Assembly: GCF_000380965.1 (NCBI RefSeq)
Contig: NZ_KB905559.1
Coordinates: 45,801-109,800, forward strand
Length of the DNA stretch: 64,000 bases
Direction of reading: 5' to 3'
Source: Paenibacillus ginsengihumi DSM 21568
GTDB lineage: Bacteria; Bacillota; Bacilli; Paenibacillales; NBRC-103111
Both the position numbers and the translations under genes were made by a program. Shown here piece by piece: positions 1 through 6,997 of the stretch (within the stretch, counting starts at the first letter, position 1; every line of letters starts with the position of its first letter). The notes beneath the pieces were generated by a model that ran no database searches, was not told where the DNA came from, and was given only the letters and a program-made list of their open reading frames with translations.

Positions 1-152
1 TCGAGCCCCGCCCGCTTCAGCGTCCGATCGTCCGTGCGGAAGCCGAGCGGACGCACCAGATGCAGCCAGGTGCCCGTCGCCGCGCAGGTTCGCGATATAT
101 TGCCGGTATTGGCCGGAATTTCGGGCTCCACCAGTACGATATGAAATGCCAT
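1..152 (-). CDS. trmL: tRNA (cytidine(34)-2'-O)-methyltransferase, N-terminal part
   Basis: Only the first 50 codons are inside the window; the gene runs off the left edge. The protein begins [20 protein letters not shown] and continues with RTCAATG, which is the N-terminal signature of the TrmL/YibK branch of SPOUT methyltransferases (EPEIPxNTGNIxRTC). These enzymes 2'-O-methylate the wobble base of tRNA-Leu using S-adenosylmethionine in the cytoplasm. The start at 152 is preceded by an AGGTGAT ribosome site. It is divergent from the response regulator at 321. The call rests on the N-terminal motif only; the knotted SAM-binding C-terminus is not visible. Confidence 0.85.
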   Translation of the reverse strand, partial: MAFHIVLVEPEIPANTGNISRTCAATGTWLHLVRPLGFRTDDRTLKRAGL

Positions 153-226
153 AGTTGTCGATATCACCTCGCTTGCCGGACCGCTCTTCAATTATACTAC
201 ACTTTCGCCTGCTTTCTCCGGGAAAT

Positions 227-255
227 TTAACATTCGTTTTACTTGTTCTTAATAT
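227..255 (+). promoter_or_regulatory. candidate sigma-A promoter of the orphan response regulator
   Basis: TTAACA at 227-232, a 17-bp spacer and TAATAT at 250-255. It lies in the divergent gap between trmL and the regulator, about 65 bp before the ATG. Spacing is ideal and the hexamers are near-consensus; function is inferred. Confidence 0.45.
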
Positions 256-320
256 GCGGATGATGTTGCTGCCGGATAATGAAAGCATAGCGCGTACACT
301 GACCAAAGGAGACCTCGGGC

Positions 321-1037
321 ATGCTGAAGAAAAAAATTCTTGTGGTGGACGACGAGCCTTCCATTTCCATGCTGATCGAGTTCAATCTGAAGTTAGTCGG
401 CTTCGAAGTCCAATGCGTCGAGGACGGCGAAGCCGTATTCCAAGCTATCCAGCAGTTCCGGCCTGACCTGATCGTGCTCGACCTGATGCTGCCGAAGATG
501 GACGGCATTCAGGTGTGCCGCAAACTGCGCTCGCAGAGCAACCTGGTGCCGATCATTATGCTTACAGCGATGCAGGATTTATCGGATAAAATCGCCGGTC
601 TCGATAACGGCGCCGACGATTATATGACCAAGCCGTTCAGCCCGCAGGAGCTGATCTCGCGCATTCAAGCTATCCTCCGGCGCATTCAGACGCTGCCTTC
701 CGCTGAGGAAAGCGCGCCGATCACCATCGGCCACATCACCATTCTGCCCGATCAGCGCGAAGTGACTCTGAAGGGGCGGACCATTGAGCTGACGCCGAAG
801 GAATTCGACCTGCTGCTGTTTTTATGCCGGCACCGCGGCAAAGTGCTGAGCCGCCAGCAGCTGCTGCATGGCGTGTGGGATTATCATTTTCTCGGGGACA
901 CCCGCATCGTCGACGTCCATATCAGCCATCTGCGCGACAAGATCGAGACGAATGCCCGCACTCCCGAATATATCGTAACCATTCGCAACGTCGGCTACAA
1001 GCTTACCGGGCCTGCATCGAAGGAATCGCTCGCTTGA
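321..1037 (+). CDS. OmpR/PhoB-family response regulator, orphan
   Basis: This 238-aa protein has an N-terminal receiver domain and a C-terminal winged-helix DNA-binding domain of the OmpR/PhoB class. The receiver shows the acidic pair D10-D11, the phospho-acceptor D54 in VLDLMLPKMDG, T82 and K104 in MTKPF. The winged helix starts near residue 135 and carries ELTPKEFDLLLFL and the recognition region RIVDVHISHLRDKI. The ATG at 321 follows a GGAGACC ribosome site. No histidine kinase lies beside it, so its partner must be encoded elsewhere or it acts alone; the neighbours trmL and serC give no clue to its target genes. The length is normal for the family. Confidence 0.93.
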   Translation: MLKKKILVVDDEPSISMLIEFNLKLVGFEVQCVEDGEAVFQAIQQFRPDLIVLDLMLPKMDGIQVCRKLRSQSNLVPIIMLTAMQDLSDKIAGLDNGADDYMTKPFSPQELISRIQAILRRIQTLPSAEESAPITIGHITILPDQREVTLKGRTIELTPKEFDLLLFLCRHRGKVLSRQQLLHGVWDYHFLGDTRIVDVHISHLRDKIETNARTPEYIVTIRNVGYKLTGPASKESLA

Positions 1038-1072
1038 CGAACCCGGGCTGCTCCCCTGCAGCGCCCGCATTT

Positions 1073-1120
1073 CATGAAACGAAGAAGCCTCCGGCCGCAC
1101 ATGCACGCGAGCCGAAGGCT
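1073..1120 (-). terminator. intrinsic terminator downstream of the 49-aa ORF
   Basis: Read leftward, AGCCTTCGGC (1111-1120) pairs with GCCGGAGGCT (1086-1095), with one G-U pair, followed by a TTCTTCGTTTC tail. On the + strand the same stem has an A-C mismatch, so it suits the leftward genes better, although it could also limit read-through from the response regulator. Confidence 0.6.
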
Positions 1121-1133
1121 CCTTCCTTCGCTT

Positions 1134-1283
1134 TCATCCATACAACCGCTTGTCATGATAGACGGCTTTATTCCAGTACTTCTGCTTCATTCGCTCGTCG
1201 AGGCAGCTATCGTGCAGTTCAAAATAGTAGTTTCGCCAGAATCTATGCCAGGCGTATCTCATCGTTGAAAGGATCGACTTCAT
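1134..1283 (-). CDS. small conserved-looking protein, 49 aa, unknown function
   Basis: A 49-codon reading frame starts at ATG 1283 behind a strong GGGAGGTT ribosome site with 4-5 bp spacing and ends at 1134, just before an intrinsic terminator. The product begins MKSILSTMRYAWHRFWRNYY and is rich in aromatic and basic residues (HRFWRNYYFELHD, KYWNKAVYHDK), with no membrane segment or signal peptide. The ribosome site, compact fit between serC and a terminator and non-random composition argue for a real gene. It follows serC on the same strand after 55 bp and may share its transcript. I do not recognise a family. Confidence 0.6.
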   Translation of the reverse strand: MKSILSTMRYAWHRFWRNYYFELHDSCLDERMKQKYWNKAVYHDKRLYG

Positions 1284-1338
1284 ACAACCTCCCACGGATT
1301 CCTGCCGGTCAGGCCGCCTCTAGTCGGAAGCCTTACCC

Positions 1339-2427
1339 TCAGCTGTTCCGCCTGCGGAAATCGTCCATGAAATCGGCGAGCGCCTTGCAAGCCTCGTAAG
1401 GCACCGCGTTATACGTCGAAGCGCGAAGGCCGCCGACGCTGCGATGGCCCTTGAGGCCGACGAAGCCTTGCTGCTCGGATTCCTTCACAAACTTCTTCTC
1501 CAGTTCCTCGTCCTGCATGCGGAACGTAACGTTCATGATGGAGCGGCTGTCCGGTTCCACAACGCCGCGGTAGAAGCCGCCGCTCTTATCGATGGCGTCG
1601 TACAGGAGCGCCGTCTTCTCCTTATTGCGCTTCTCCATCGCTTCCGCCCCGCCGTTCTCCTTGATCCAATGGAGCACAAGGTTGACCATATACACCGAGT
1701 AGGCCGGCGGAGTGTTATACAGCGAATTGTTCTTCGCGTGCGTGCTGTAGCTTAGCATGGTCGGGATGTTCTTCGGAATGTCTGCCAGCATGTCTTCGCG
1801 AATAATGACGACGGTCACGCCGGACGGCCCGAGATTTTTCTGCGCTCCCGCATAAATCATGGCAAACCGGGAAACGTCGATCGGCCGGCACAAAATATCG
1901 CTCGACAAGTCGCCGATCAGCGGCACGCTGCCGGTATTCGGGTACTGGCGATATTGCGCCCCTCCGATCGTCTCGTTCGACGTAATATGCACATATGCGC
2001 TGTTGGCCGGCAGCTGCATGTCCGACAAATCGGGGATGCGGGTAAACTTGTCCGCCTCGGAACTGGCCGCGATCGCCGTCTCTCCGAACAGCTTCGCTTC
2101 CTTGATCGCCTTCTCCGCCCAAGATCCCGTATGCACGTATTGGGCGACCGTTCCCGGCTTCAGGAAGTTCATCGGGATCATGGCGAATTGCGTGCTCGCC
2201 CCGCCCTGCAGGAACAGGACTTTGTAGCCGTCCGGAATGCCCATCAGCTCTTTCATCAGCGCCTGGGTTTCTTCATTCAACTGCTCGTACTGCGAGCTTC
2301 GGTGGGAAATTTCCATAATGGACATCCCGATTCCGCGATAATCGACGAATTCCTCCTGGGCCTTCTGCAGCACTTCCAAGGGCAAGGCTGCCGGACCCGC
2401 GTTAAAGTTGTATGCGCGCTTCGTCAC
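1339..2427 (-). CDS. serC: phosphoserine aminotransferase
   Basis: SerC converts 3-phosphohydroxypyruvate and glutamate to O-phospho-L-serine in serine biosynthesis, with pyridoxal phosphate as cofactor. The 362-aa protein has the normal length and shows the family start YNFNAGPAALPLEVLQKAQ, the ISHRS segment and the PLP-lysine region MIYAGAQKNLGPSG near residue 197. Substrate-binding motifs such as HITSNETIGG and RSIMNVTFR are present. The ATG follows AAGGTGG. No other serine-pathway gene is adjacent; only the 49-aa ORF follows on the same strand. Confidence 0.97.
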   Translation of the reverse strand: MTKRAYNFNAGPAALPLEVLQKAQEEFVDYRGIGMSIMEISHRSSQYEQLNEETQALMKELMGIPDGYKVLFLQGGASTQFAMIPMNFLKPGTVAQYVHTGSWAEKAIKEAKLFGETAIAASSEADKFTRIPDLSDMQLPANSAYVHITSNETIGGAQYRQYPNTGSVPLIGDLSSDILCRPIDVSRFAMIYAGAQKNLGPSGVTVVIIREDMLADIPKNIPTMLSYSTHAKNNSLYNTPPAYSVYMVNLVLHWIKENGGAEAMEKRNKEKTALLYDAIDKSGGFYRGVVEPDSRSIMNVTFRMQDEELEKKFVKESEQQGFVGLKGHRSVGGLRASTYNAVPYEACKALADFMDDFRRRNS

Positions 2428-2463
2428 GTGATTTCCACCTTCGCTTTTGGTTATGATATGGCT

Positions 2464-2492
2464 ATGATAGCAAGTTTGACGCTACTCCACAA
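2464..2492 (-). promoter_or_regulatory. candidate sigma-A promoter of serC
   Basis: Read leftward: TTGTGG (2487-2492), a 17-bp spacer and TATCAT (2464-2469), about 37 bp before the serC start codon. The hexamers are moderate, so this is a candidate only. Confidence 0.35.
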
Positions 2493-2563
2493 GTAGCCCT
2501 TATGAACATTTACGCACAAGCCTGTGATTCGTTTTTTTCCATTCCCTTCTAGCTGACAATACG

Positions 2564-2572
2564 TGTTATAAT
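2564..2572 (+). promoter_or_regulatory. extended -10 promoter of the membrane-protein gene
   Basis: TGTTATAAT is a perfect TGn-TATAAT extended -10 element, 80 bp before the ATG at 2652. No good -35 hexamer is present, as is common for extended -10 promoters. Confidence 0.5.
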
Positions 2573-2651
2573 ACGATGGGAAGAAAAGATAAGCGCCGAT
2601 GACTGGCGATTCCTTCGCCTTCGCCCGTCGCCTTCGGTTAAAGGGGTTTAT

Positions 2652-3311
2652 ATGCACTATTCGGTCTGGGAAGCGGCAAAGTTCGGATTTTTGGGTCTCC
2701 TTGAATTTTTTTCTACCTTTGCGCTGATGATTTGGGCGTTTCGGTTTCGGTTGCGCGATTTTTGGGGGCAAATGATATGTATCGGGGTGCTAATGGCCAG
2801 CATCTCCTGGATCATCCGGCATATCTGCGATTTTTCGGGGGCGGCGCCTCTCGTGCTGATGGCCAGCATGACCGTCTCGCTGTCGCTTATGACGGGGATT
2901 CGCCTTTTCTGGAGCATGTTGATGTGTTCTTTGGCCTGTCTCGGATTTATGGCCATTCAAATCCTGGTCATCTTCGTGCCCGACCTGCTGGGCTGGTACG
3001 AGCTAGAGTCGGTCGATCCGTTCGGCTGGACGGCTCATCTGCTGCAGGCGCTCACCGCCGCCATCTATTTTGGCCTTGCCTGTCTGATCAAGCATTATCG
3101 GCTCGGAGTAACGTACGTTTCGCGGAATGAACGCGGCTCGGTTGCGATGAAGGGGAACAATCTGTCCATTTTCATATTGATCATCGTTACTTTTATATTG
3201 GCCGCACTCATTTATCAGATCAGCCAGTACCCCTTCATCGTGCTGCTCATGATCGTGAATCTGGTTCTGCTCATTTATTTGATTTATATCCAAGAAAAAC
3301 AATCGCTGTAG
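2652..3311 (+). CDS. polytopic membrane protein of unknown function
   Basis: This 219-aa protein is almost entirely hydrophobic, with about seven predicted membrane helices (roughly residues 8-30, 37-58, 62-82, 84-110, 128-146, 170-188 and 193-212). A short hydrophilic linker lies around 146-168 (KHYRLGVTYVSRNERGS) and a charged tail QEKQSL ends the protein. The ATG follows AAAGGGG. The layout resembles the membrane half of accessory-gene-regulator type sensor proteins, but no kinase domain follows, so I give no function. It is one of the few rightward genes in this half of the window. Confidence 0.8.
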   Translation: MHYSVWEAAKFGFLGLLEFFSTFALMIWAFRFRLRDFWGQMICIGVLMASISWIIRHICDFSGAAPLVLMASMTVSLSLMTGIRLFWSMLMCSLACLGFMAIQILVIFVPDLLGWYELESVDPFGWTAHLLQALTAAIYFGLACLIKHYRLGVTYVSRNERGSVAMKGNNLSIFILIIVTFILAALIYQISQYPFIVLLMIVNLVLLIYLIYIQEKQSL

Positions 3312-3363
3312 CCAGGCAGCGCCGTGCTGGCGGAACGCGGAAAATCTCCACGCGCGAGCCGGG

Positions 3364-3498
3364 TCAAGGCCGATGCCAAATCCGCTTGCGAGGCAAGCTC
3401 CATAACTTGACCCAAAGGCCGCGATCGTCGTCGCGGTACAATCGAATGCCGATCAGCTTTAGCGGCGTCCAAATTTCGCTGAAATGGATATAGGGCAT
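3364..3498 (-). CDS. small protein, 44 aa, behind an XRE-type operator
   Basis: A 44-codon frame starts at ATG 3498 behind AGGAGG with 10-bp spacing. The product begins MPYIHFSEIWTPLKLIGIRL and ends KLWSLPRKRIWHRP; it is basic and aromatic. The alternative ATG six codons upstream in another frame abuts the ribosome site and cannot be used. The gene has its own promoter candidate and a perfect GATAC-N5-GTATC operator between promoter and ribosome site, the same operator found at the EPS promoter. I do not recognise a family; a small regulatory protein is one possibility given the context. Confidence 0.55.
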   Translation of the reverse strand: MPYIHFSEIWTPLKLIGIRLYRDDDRGLWVKLWSLPRKRIWHRP

Positions 3499-3520
3499 GG
3501 GTCCGCATCCTCCTCGAAAC

Positions 3521-3535
3521 GATACGTAATGTATC
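3521..3535. promoter_or_regulatory. XRE-type operator GATACGTAATGTATC
   Basis: A perfect GATAC-N5-GTATC inverted repeat flanked by C and G. It sits about 10-25 bp downstream of the inferred transcription start of the 44-aa gene, a position suited to repression. The same palindrome occurs at 24340, 24811 and 29989. Confidence 0.65.
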
Positions 3536-3551
3536 GTCGCTTCTCGGCTAT

Positions 3552-3580
3552 ATTTTATCACGAACCTGCCTATCCATGAA
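3552..3580 (-). promoter_or_regulatory. candidate promoter of the 44-aa gene
   Basis: Read leftward: TTCATG (3575-3580), 17-bp spacer, and TGA-TAAAAT, an extended -10 (TAAAAT at 3552-3557). The operator at 3521-3535 lies just downstream. Confidence 0.45.
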
Positions 3581-3660
3581 CTTAAAAAAAGTTAATACTT
3601 GCCCCAGGCGGAAGGAACAGGGCACAGGCGGGGGAGAAGAAGGAGTCCGTTTCGGCCTTG

Positions 3661-3969
3661 CTATTTGTGCAGCGCGATACAGCTGCGCGCCTCCTCGACG
3701 CTGTACCCGGCGTTGCGAACCTCCCGGGCGAATTGAATCCATTCCCGCTCCAGCGCGTCCGTTTCGTCAGAAGCCTCGTCTCTGATGAGCGCCTCAATCT
3801 CCACTCCGAGCACCGTCGCTACCTTGATCAGAATCTCGATAGAAGGGTTGCGCTGGATATTTCGTTCGATCGAGCTCAAATACGATTTGGCGACGCCGGC
3901 CCGAAAGGCCAGCTCGTTCAGCGATAGCCTTCTTTGCTTGCGATATTGTTGAATGCGCTTACCAATCAT
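3661..3969 (-). CDS. sinR: SinR-like master regulator of biofilm genes
   Basis: The 102-aa protein matches the whole layout of Bacillus SinR. An N-terminal XRE helix-turn-helix (MIGKRIQQYRKQRRLSLNEL, then AGVAKSYLSSIERNIQ) is followed by a C-terminal dimerisation segment (EREWIQFAREVRNAGYSVEEA) of the kind that SinR shares with SinI. In Bacillus, SinR represses eps and tapA operons and is titrated by SinI. Here it lies 32 bp behind the last gene of the EPS locus, on the same strand, and may be transcribed with it. Its ribosome site is GGAG/AAGGTGATAA. No SinI-like ORF is visible beside it. A GTTCTTT heptamer matching the Bacillus SinR box lies upstream of the EPS promoter at 24446-24452. Confidence 0.82.
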   Translation of the reverse strand: MIGKRIQQYRKQRRLSLNELAFRAGVAKSYLSSIERNIQRNPSIEILIKVATVLGVEIEALIRDEASDETDALEREWIQFAREVRNAGYSVEEARSCIALHK

Positions 3970-4001
3970 GAATTTATCACCTTCACTCCTTTAAAGTCGC
4001 A

Positions 4002-4826
4002 TCATGAACCAGGTGCCATGATTTGCTCCAGCCGTGCGAGCGCTTTCGCCTGGGCTTCGTGTCTGGCCTTCTCGTATTGGCTGCGCCACGCGGCGGTCAG
4101 CGTATCTTCCAGCCCTGCCTGCTTCAATTCCTCTTGCGCTGCGGCGGCGATCTGCTCCCAGCCGCTGCGGCATTCCGCCTCCGCCTGCGCCAGCCGATCG
4201 GCATATTTGTTGTACATGGTCCTGATGTCCTCCGCATCCGAGGAAGCGAGCACCGCCCAGTCCCCGGCAATCTGCTCGGCAAGCTGCGCGGCCTTCGCTT
4301 CGCAGCTTGCCTGCAACGCACGCAGCTGCGGCTCATAGTTGGCCTTGACGCGCTGCGTGGTGCCGATAGCTTCCGCATCGGCCGCTTCCGCATCGGCCGC
4401 TTCCGCATCGGCCGCTTCCGGGTCGGCCGCCTGCCCCGATTCGCCATCCGCGGGAGGCTCATCGCCCGCTTCTGCCTGCGCTTCCTGCCGCTGCGCCGGC
4501 TGCTCATTCCCCGGCTCGGAGGGCGCCTTGCCCTCCGGCCCATGGCCCGGCTTCACCGCCGCTGCCGCACGGTCTTCCGCCAGGAATTGCGCTTTCCCGC
4601 TATTCTCTATTTCTTGTTCCGCGAATCCGGCCCCACTATCCTTTTCGACAGCTGGTGCTGGCGTCTTCTCCGGTTCGCCGGAACTGCTTGCGCGAGCAGG
4701 CCGCCCGTCCGTTCCGGACATGCTCCATGCCAAGAGCCCGATGGCCAGCAGAGCGAGGATGACGGCTCCTGCAGCCCAGAGGCGGGCTTTCGCCTGCGGC
4801 CTGCGCCGCTGCCGGTTCTTGATCAT
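4002..4826 (-). CDS. membrane-anchored protein with low-complexity linker and helical C-terminus
   Basis: I chose the ATG at 4826 (MIKNRQRRRPQAKARLW), which overlaps the stop of the upstream ORF as ATGA and follows a G-rich ribosome site; this gives about 274 aa. A positively charged N-terminus precedes one membrane helix near residues 17-36. A long Glu/Ala/Pro/Gly-rich linker follows, with four repeats of a five-residue EAADA unit encoded by a 15-bp tandem repeat. The C-terminal 115 residues are charged, probably helical and coiled (QLRALQASCEAKAAQLAEQI). The layout fits an extracytoplasmic cell-wall-spanning protein. Function is unknown; it is co-oriented with the EPS genes and precedes sinR. 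Confidence 0.7.
   Translation of the reverse strand: MIKNRQRRRPQAKARLWAAGAVILALLAIGLLAWSMSGTDGRPARASSSGEPEKTPAPAVEKDSGAGFAEQEIENSGKAQFLAEDRAAAAVKPGHGPEGKAPSEPGNEQPAQRQEAQAEAGDEPPADGESGQAADPEAADAEAADAEAADAEAIGTTQRVKANYEPQLRALQASCEAKAAQLAEQIAGDWAVLASSDAEDIRTMYNKYADRLAQAEAECRSGWEQIAAAAQEELKQAGLEDTLTAAWRSQYEKARHEAQAKALARLEQIMAPGS
4370..4435 (-). repeat. 15-bp tandem repeat inside a coding region
   Basis: Four near-identical copies of GCCGCTTCCGCATCG (+ strand), the last diverged, encode the Ala/Glu/Asp repeat in the linker of the anchored protein. Such in-frame repeats can change copy number without breaking the frame. Confidence 0.7.
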
Positions 4827-5014
4827 GCCGGAACCCCCCGCTTGCTTCTCCGGCGCGCAATGGCGCTGCAAAGAATAATCCCCGCCGCCGCCCCCGTGGC
4901 GTCAAGCAATACATCGAGCGCCAGCGGCGTGCGGCCCGCGGTAAACGATTGGTGAATCTCGTCCAAGCCTGCAGACGATTCGTGTCGCTCCCTTTCCGTG
5001 CTTATCCCTTCCAT
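4823..5014 (-). CDS. VanZ-like C-terminal fragment
   Basis: The 63-aa product contains LDEIHQSFTAGRTPLALDVL followed by LDATGAAAGI, which matches the conserved last third of VanZ-family membrane proteins (DE-x-x-Q-x-F-x-x-GR, then DVLxDxxGA). Normal VanZ-like proteins have about 150-170 residues with four helices; here only the motif and the final helix remain. The first 18 residues (MEGISTERERHESSAG...) do not look like VanZ. It starts right after the preceding gene (4-bp gap) and overlaps the next start, so it is translationally embedded. It is either a remnant fused to a new start or a mini-protein; I favour remnant. Confidence 0.5.
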   Translation of the reverse strand: MEGISTERERHESSAGLDEIHQSFTAGRTPLALDVLLDATGAAAGIILCSAIARRRSKRGVPA

Positions 5015-5017
5015 GGC

Positions 5018-5719
5018 CTACTTCCCTTGCCCGGCTGTGTCCAGCATCTTCAGGCTGTCCTGATACGACTTGCCCTGGCTCAAGCCGTATTTGGCGGCAA
5101 TCGAGATCATCTGGTTATACTCGTCCTCCGTCAGCTTCTCCAGAAAGATTTTCTTCGCTTCCTTCTTCTCCGCGACGCTCATCCCTCCGCTCGCCATCTT
5201 CATGAACAGGCTTACCTCGTCCTTGGTAAATTTCTTCATCAGCGTCGTCATCACGAACATTTTCTCCTGCATGGTGACCTGCTCTTTGACCGCTTCCGCT
5301 TTCTCCGGAGTAATGTTCGGGGTATACCCCGTGTCCTTCTCATGCGGCTGATGCCCATCGTCCTGCGGCTTGTCTCCGCCGGCGCCGCCGGATGCCGGGT
5401 CCGGCGCCTGACCGCTGCCCTGCTGCGCTCCGGCAGAAGGCTCCGCCGATCCGGCCGTTGAACCGGTCTGAGCGGCTCCGGCCGCCGGGGGCGCTTCGTC
5501 CCCCGCCTTCGGAGCGGCAGGTGGAGGCGTCGTCTTGCCGGGCGCAGCGGCCCCGCCTCCCGGCTTCGCCTGATCCGCGCCGCTATCCGCCGCCTCCTTC
5601 AATGCCGAGGAAGCCAGCTCTTCAAAAATCCGATTCGTGACCGCGTCCATCGCGAAATAGCCGCCGACGAGCAGAATCGCTATGGAAAGGGCAGCAATGA
5701 TGGCGATCCGTTTGAACAT
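5018..5719 (-). CDS. secreted or anchored protein with Pro/Ala/Gly-rich linker
   Basis: The 233-aa product starts with a hydrophobic helix (FKRIAIIAALSIAILLVGGY, residues 2-21), either an uncleaved signal anchor or a signal peptide. Residues about 45-130 are rich in Ala, Gly, Pro, Gln and Ser and look disordered. The C-terminal 100 residues are charged and helical (EQVTMQEKMFVMTTLMKKF, EKKEAKKIFLEKLTEDEYNQ). The ATG follows AAGGAAGGGA, which lies inside the stop region of the upstream small gene. Similar to its neighbour at 4002 in architecture. No recognised domain; the position suggests an envelope role tied to EPS or its regulation. Confidence 0.7.
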   Translation of the reverse strand: MFKRIAIIAALSIAILLVGGYFAMDAVTNRIFEELASSALKEAADSGADQAKPGGGAAAPGKTTPPPAAPKAGDEAPPAAGAAQTGSTAGSAEPSAGAQQGSGQAPDPASGGAGGDKPQDDGHQPHEKDTGYTPNITPEKAEAVKEQVTMQEKMFVMTTLMKKFTKDEVSLFMKMASGGMSVAEKKEAKKIFLEKLTEDEYNQMISIAAKYGLSQGKSYQDSLKMLDTAGQGK

Positions 5720-5722
5720 AGG

Positions 5723-5893
5723 TTATCCCTTCCTTCCTTGTACTCCCCTTTCGACGGATAGTTCTTTCTTTCTCATCTGAATGATCGTCAATAACAGCGG
5801 CTCCATGCCGTTCAATTGCTCCAGCGTCGCTTCCTGCTTAATATATCGGATCGTTTTCTTGAACGATCTGGGATATTCATCGAACTTCTTCAT
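5723..5893 (-). CDS. small protein, 56 aa, EPS-operon tail
   Basis: ATG 5893 follows GGGGAAA and the frame ends at TAA 5723, 3 bp before the next start codon, so the two are tightly coupled. The product begins MKKFDEYPRSFKKTIRYIKQ and continues EATLEQLNGMEPLLLTIIQM; it is basic, helical and soluble. Its start overlaps the end of the upstream 53-aa gene by 17 bp. No known family is recognised. Overlaps on both sides and good ribosome sites argue that it is a real gene. Confidence 0.65.
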   Translation of the reverse strand: MKKFDEYPRSFKKTIRYIKQEATLEQLNGMEPLLLTIIQMRKKELSVERGVQGRKG

Positions 5894-6038
5894 ACAGTTT
5901 CCCCTCTTGAACGGCCAGGTGCTTCATTAAGATCGTCTTCAACTCCTGAACGTAATCATGCACGGATGCTGCATCGTTCCTATTCTCCGCAGAATCGACA
6001 AATTGCTGCAGATCTTGCAAGAGAACCTGTATGTTCAT
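5877..6038 (-). CDS. small protein, 53 aa, EPS-operon tail
   Basis: I chose ATG 6038 (MNIQVLLQDLQQFVDSAENR), which has a GGAG ribosome site; a longer upstream frame lacks one. The product is acidic and fully helical in appearance (VHDYVQELKTILMKHLAVQE), with no membrane segment. It starts 32 bp after galU and overlaps the next small gene. The pair 53 aa and 56 aa, with opposite net charge and overlapping genes, could encode partners; that is inference only. No family recognised. Confidence 0.65.
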   Translation of the reverse strand: MNIQVLLQDLQQFVDSAENRNDAASVHDYVQELKTILMKHLAVQEGKLYEEVR

Positions 6039-6069
6039 TGTCCGTTGACCACTCCATTTGCGGGAAATA

Positions 6070-6963
6070 TTAACGGCCTTGCACAAGGAGCTCCTTTTCA
6101 AACAATCTCTGCAGGTAGTTCATCACATCGCTTCGCAGATCGTCCCGTTGCAGGGCAAAGTCGACCGTCGCTTTAATAAAGCCGAATTTATCTCCTACAT
6201 CGTAACGCGTACCTTCAAAATTGTAGGAAAGCACCGCCTGAGTTTCGTTCAATTTTTTAATAGCATCGGTCAACTGGATCTCCCCGCCGGCGCCCGGCTC
6301 CTGCTTCTCCAACAGCTCGAAGATTTCCGGGCGAAGCACGTATCGCCCCATGATGGCATAGTTGGAAGGCGCCATTGACTGCTCCGGCTTCTCGACGAGC
6401 GACTGGACATGAACCAGATTCGGCTCAATCTCCTGTCCTTTAGGCTCGATAATGCCGTACTTGTTCACTTCCGCGTCCGGGACCCATTGAACGCCGACGA
6501 CAGAGGAATGATATTTATGAAACACATCGAGCAATTGCTTCAAGCAAGGCTTCCCGGATTGTACGATATCGTCTCCTAATAAAACAGCGAACGGCTCATT
6601 GCCGACAAACGACCTGGCGCATAAGACGGCATGTCCCAGGCCGCGCGGTTCCTTCTGCCGGATGTAGTGAATGTTCGCCATATCGGAGATGGCCCGAATT
6701 TCCTCCAATTCGGCCAGCTTCCCCTTTTTCTCCAATGTTTCCTCAAGCTCGAATGACTTGTCAAAATGATCCTCAATCGCCCGCTTGCCCCGGCCGCTGA
6801 TGATAATAATATCTTCAATGCCGGAAGCGATCGCCTCCTCAATGATGTATTGAATGGTAGGCTTATCCACGATCGGCAGCATCTCCTTCGGCTGCGCTTT
6901 CGTTGCAGGCAAGAAACGGGTGCCTAATCCCGCTGCTGGTATAATCGCTTTTCTGACCTTCAA
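6070..6963 (-). CDS. galU: UTP-glucose-1-phosphate uridylyltransferase
   Basis: GalU makes UDP-glucose from UTP and glucose-1-phosphate, feeding EPS, teichoic acid and glycolipid synthesis. The 297-aa protein has the nucleotide-binding start [20 protein letters not shown], the [10 protein letters not shown] segment, [10 protein letters not shown] and LVEKP, all typical of bacterial GalU. The start appears to be TTG at 6963, because GGAGG lies 8 bp before it. The gene follows wecB after 34 bp in the EPS locus. Confidence 0.96.
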   Translation of the reverse strand: MKVRKAIIPAAGLGTRFLPATKAQPKEMLPIVDKPTIQYIIEEAIASGIEDIIIISGRGKRAIEDHFDKSFELEETLEKKGKLAELEEIRAISDMANIHYIRQKEPRGLGHAVLCARSFVGNEPFAVLLGDDIVQSGKPCLKQLLDVFHKYHSSVVGVQWVPDAEVNKYGIIEPKGQEIEPNLVHVQSLVEKPEQSMAPSNYAIMGRYVLRPEIFELLEKQEPGAGGEIQLTDAIKKLNETQAVLSYNFEGTRYDVGDKFGFIKATVDFALQRDDLRSDVMNYLQRLFEKELLVQGR

Positions 6964-6997
6964 TCCTATCGCCTCCTGCCGCTGCGGATTTGCATCC

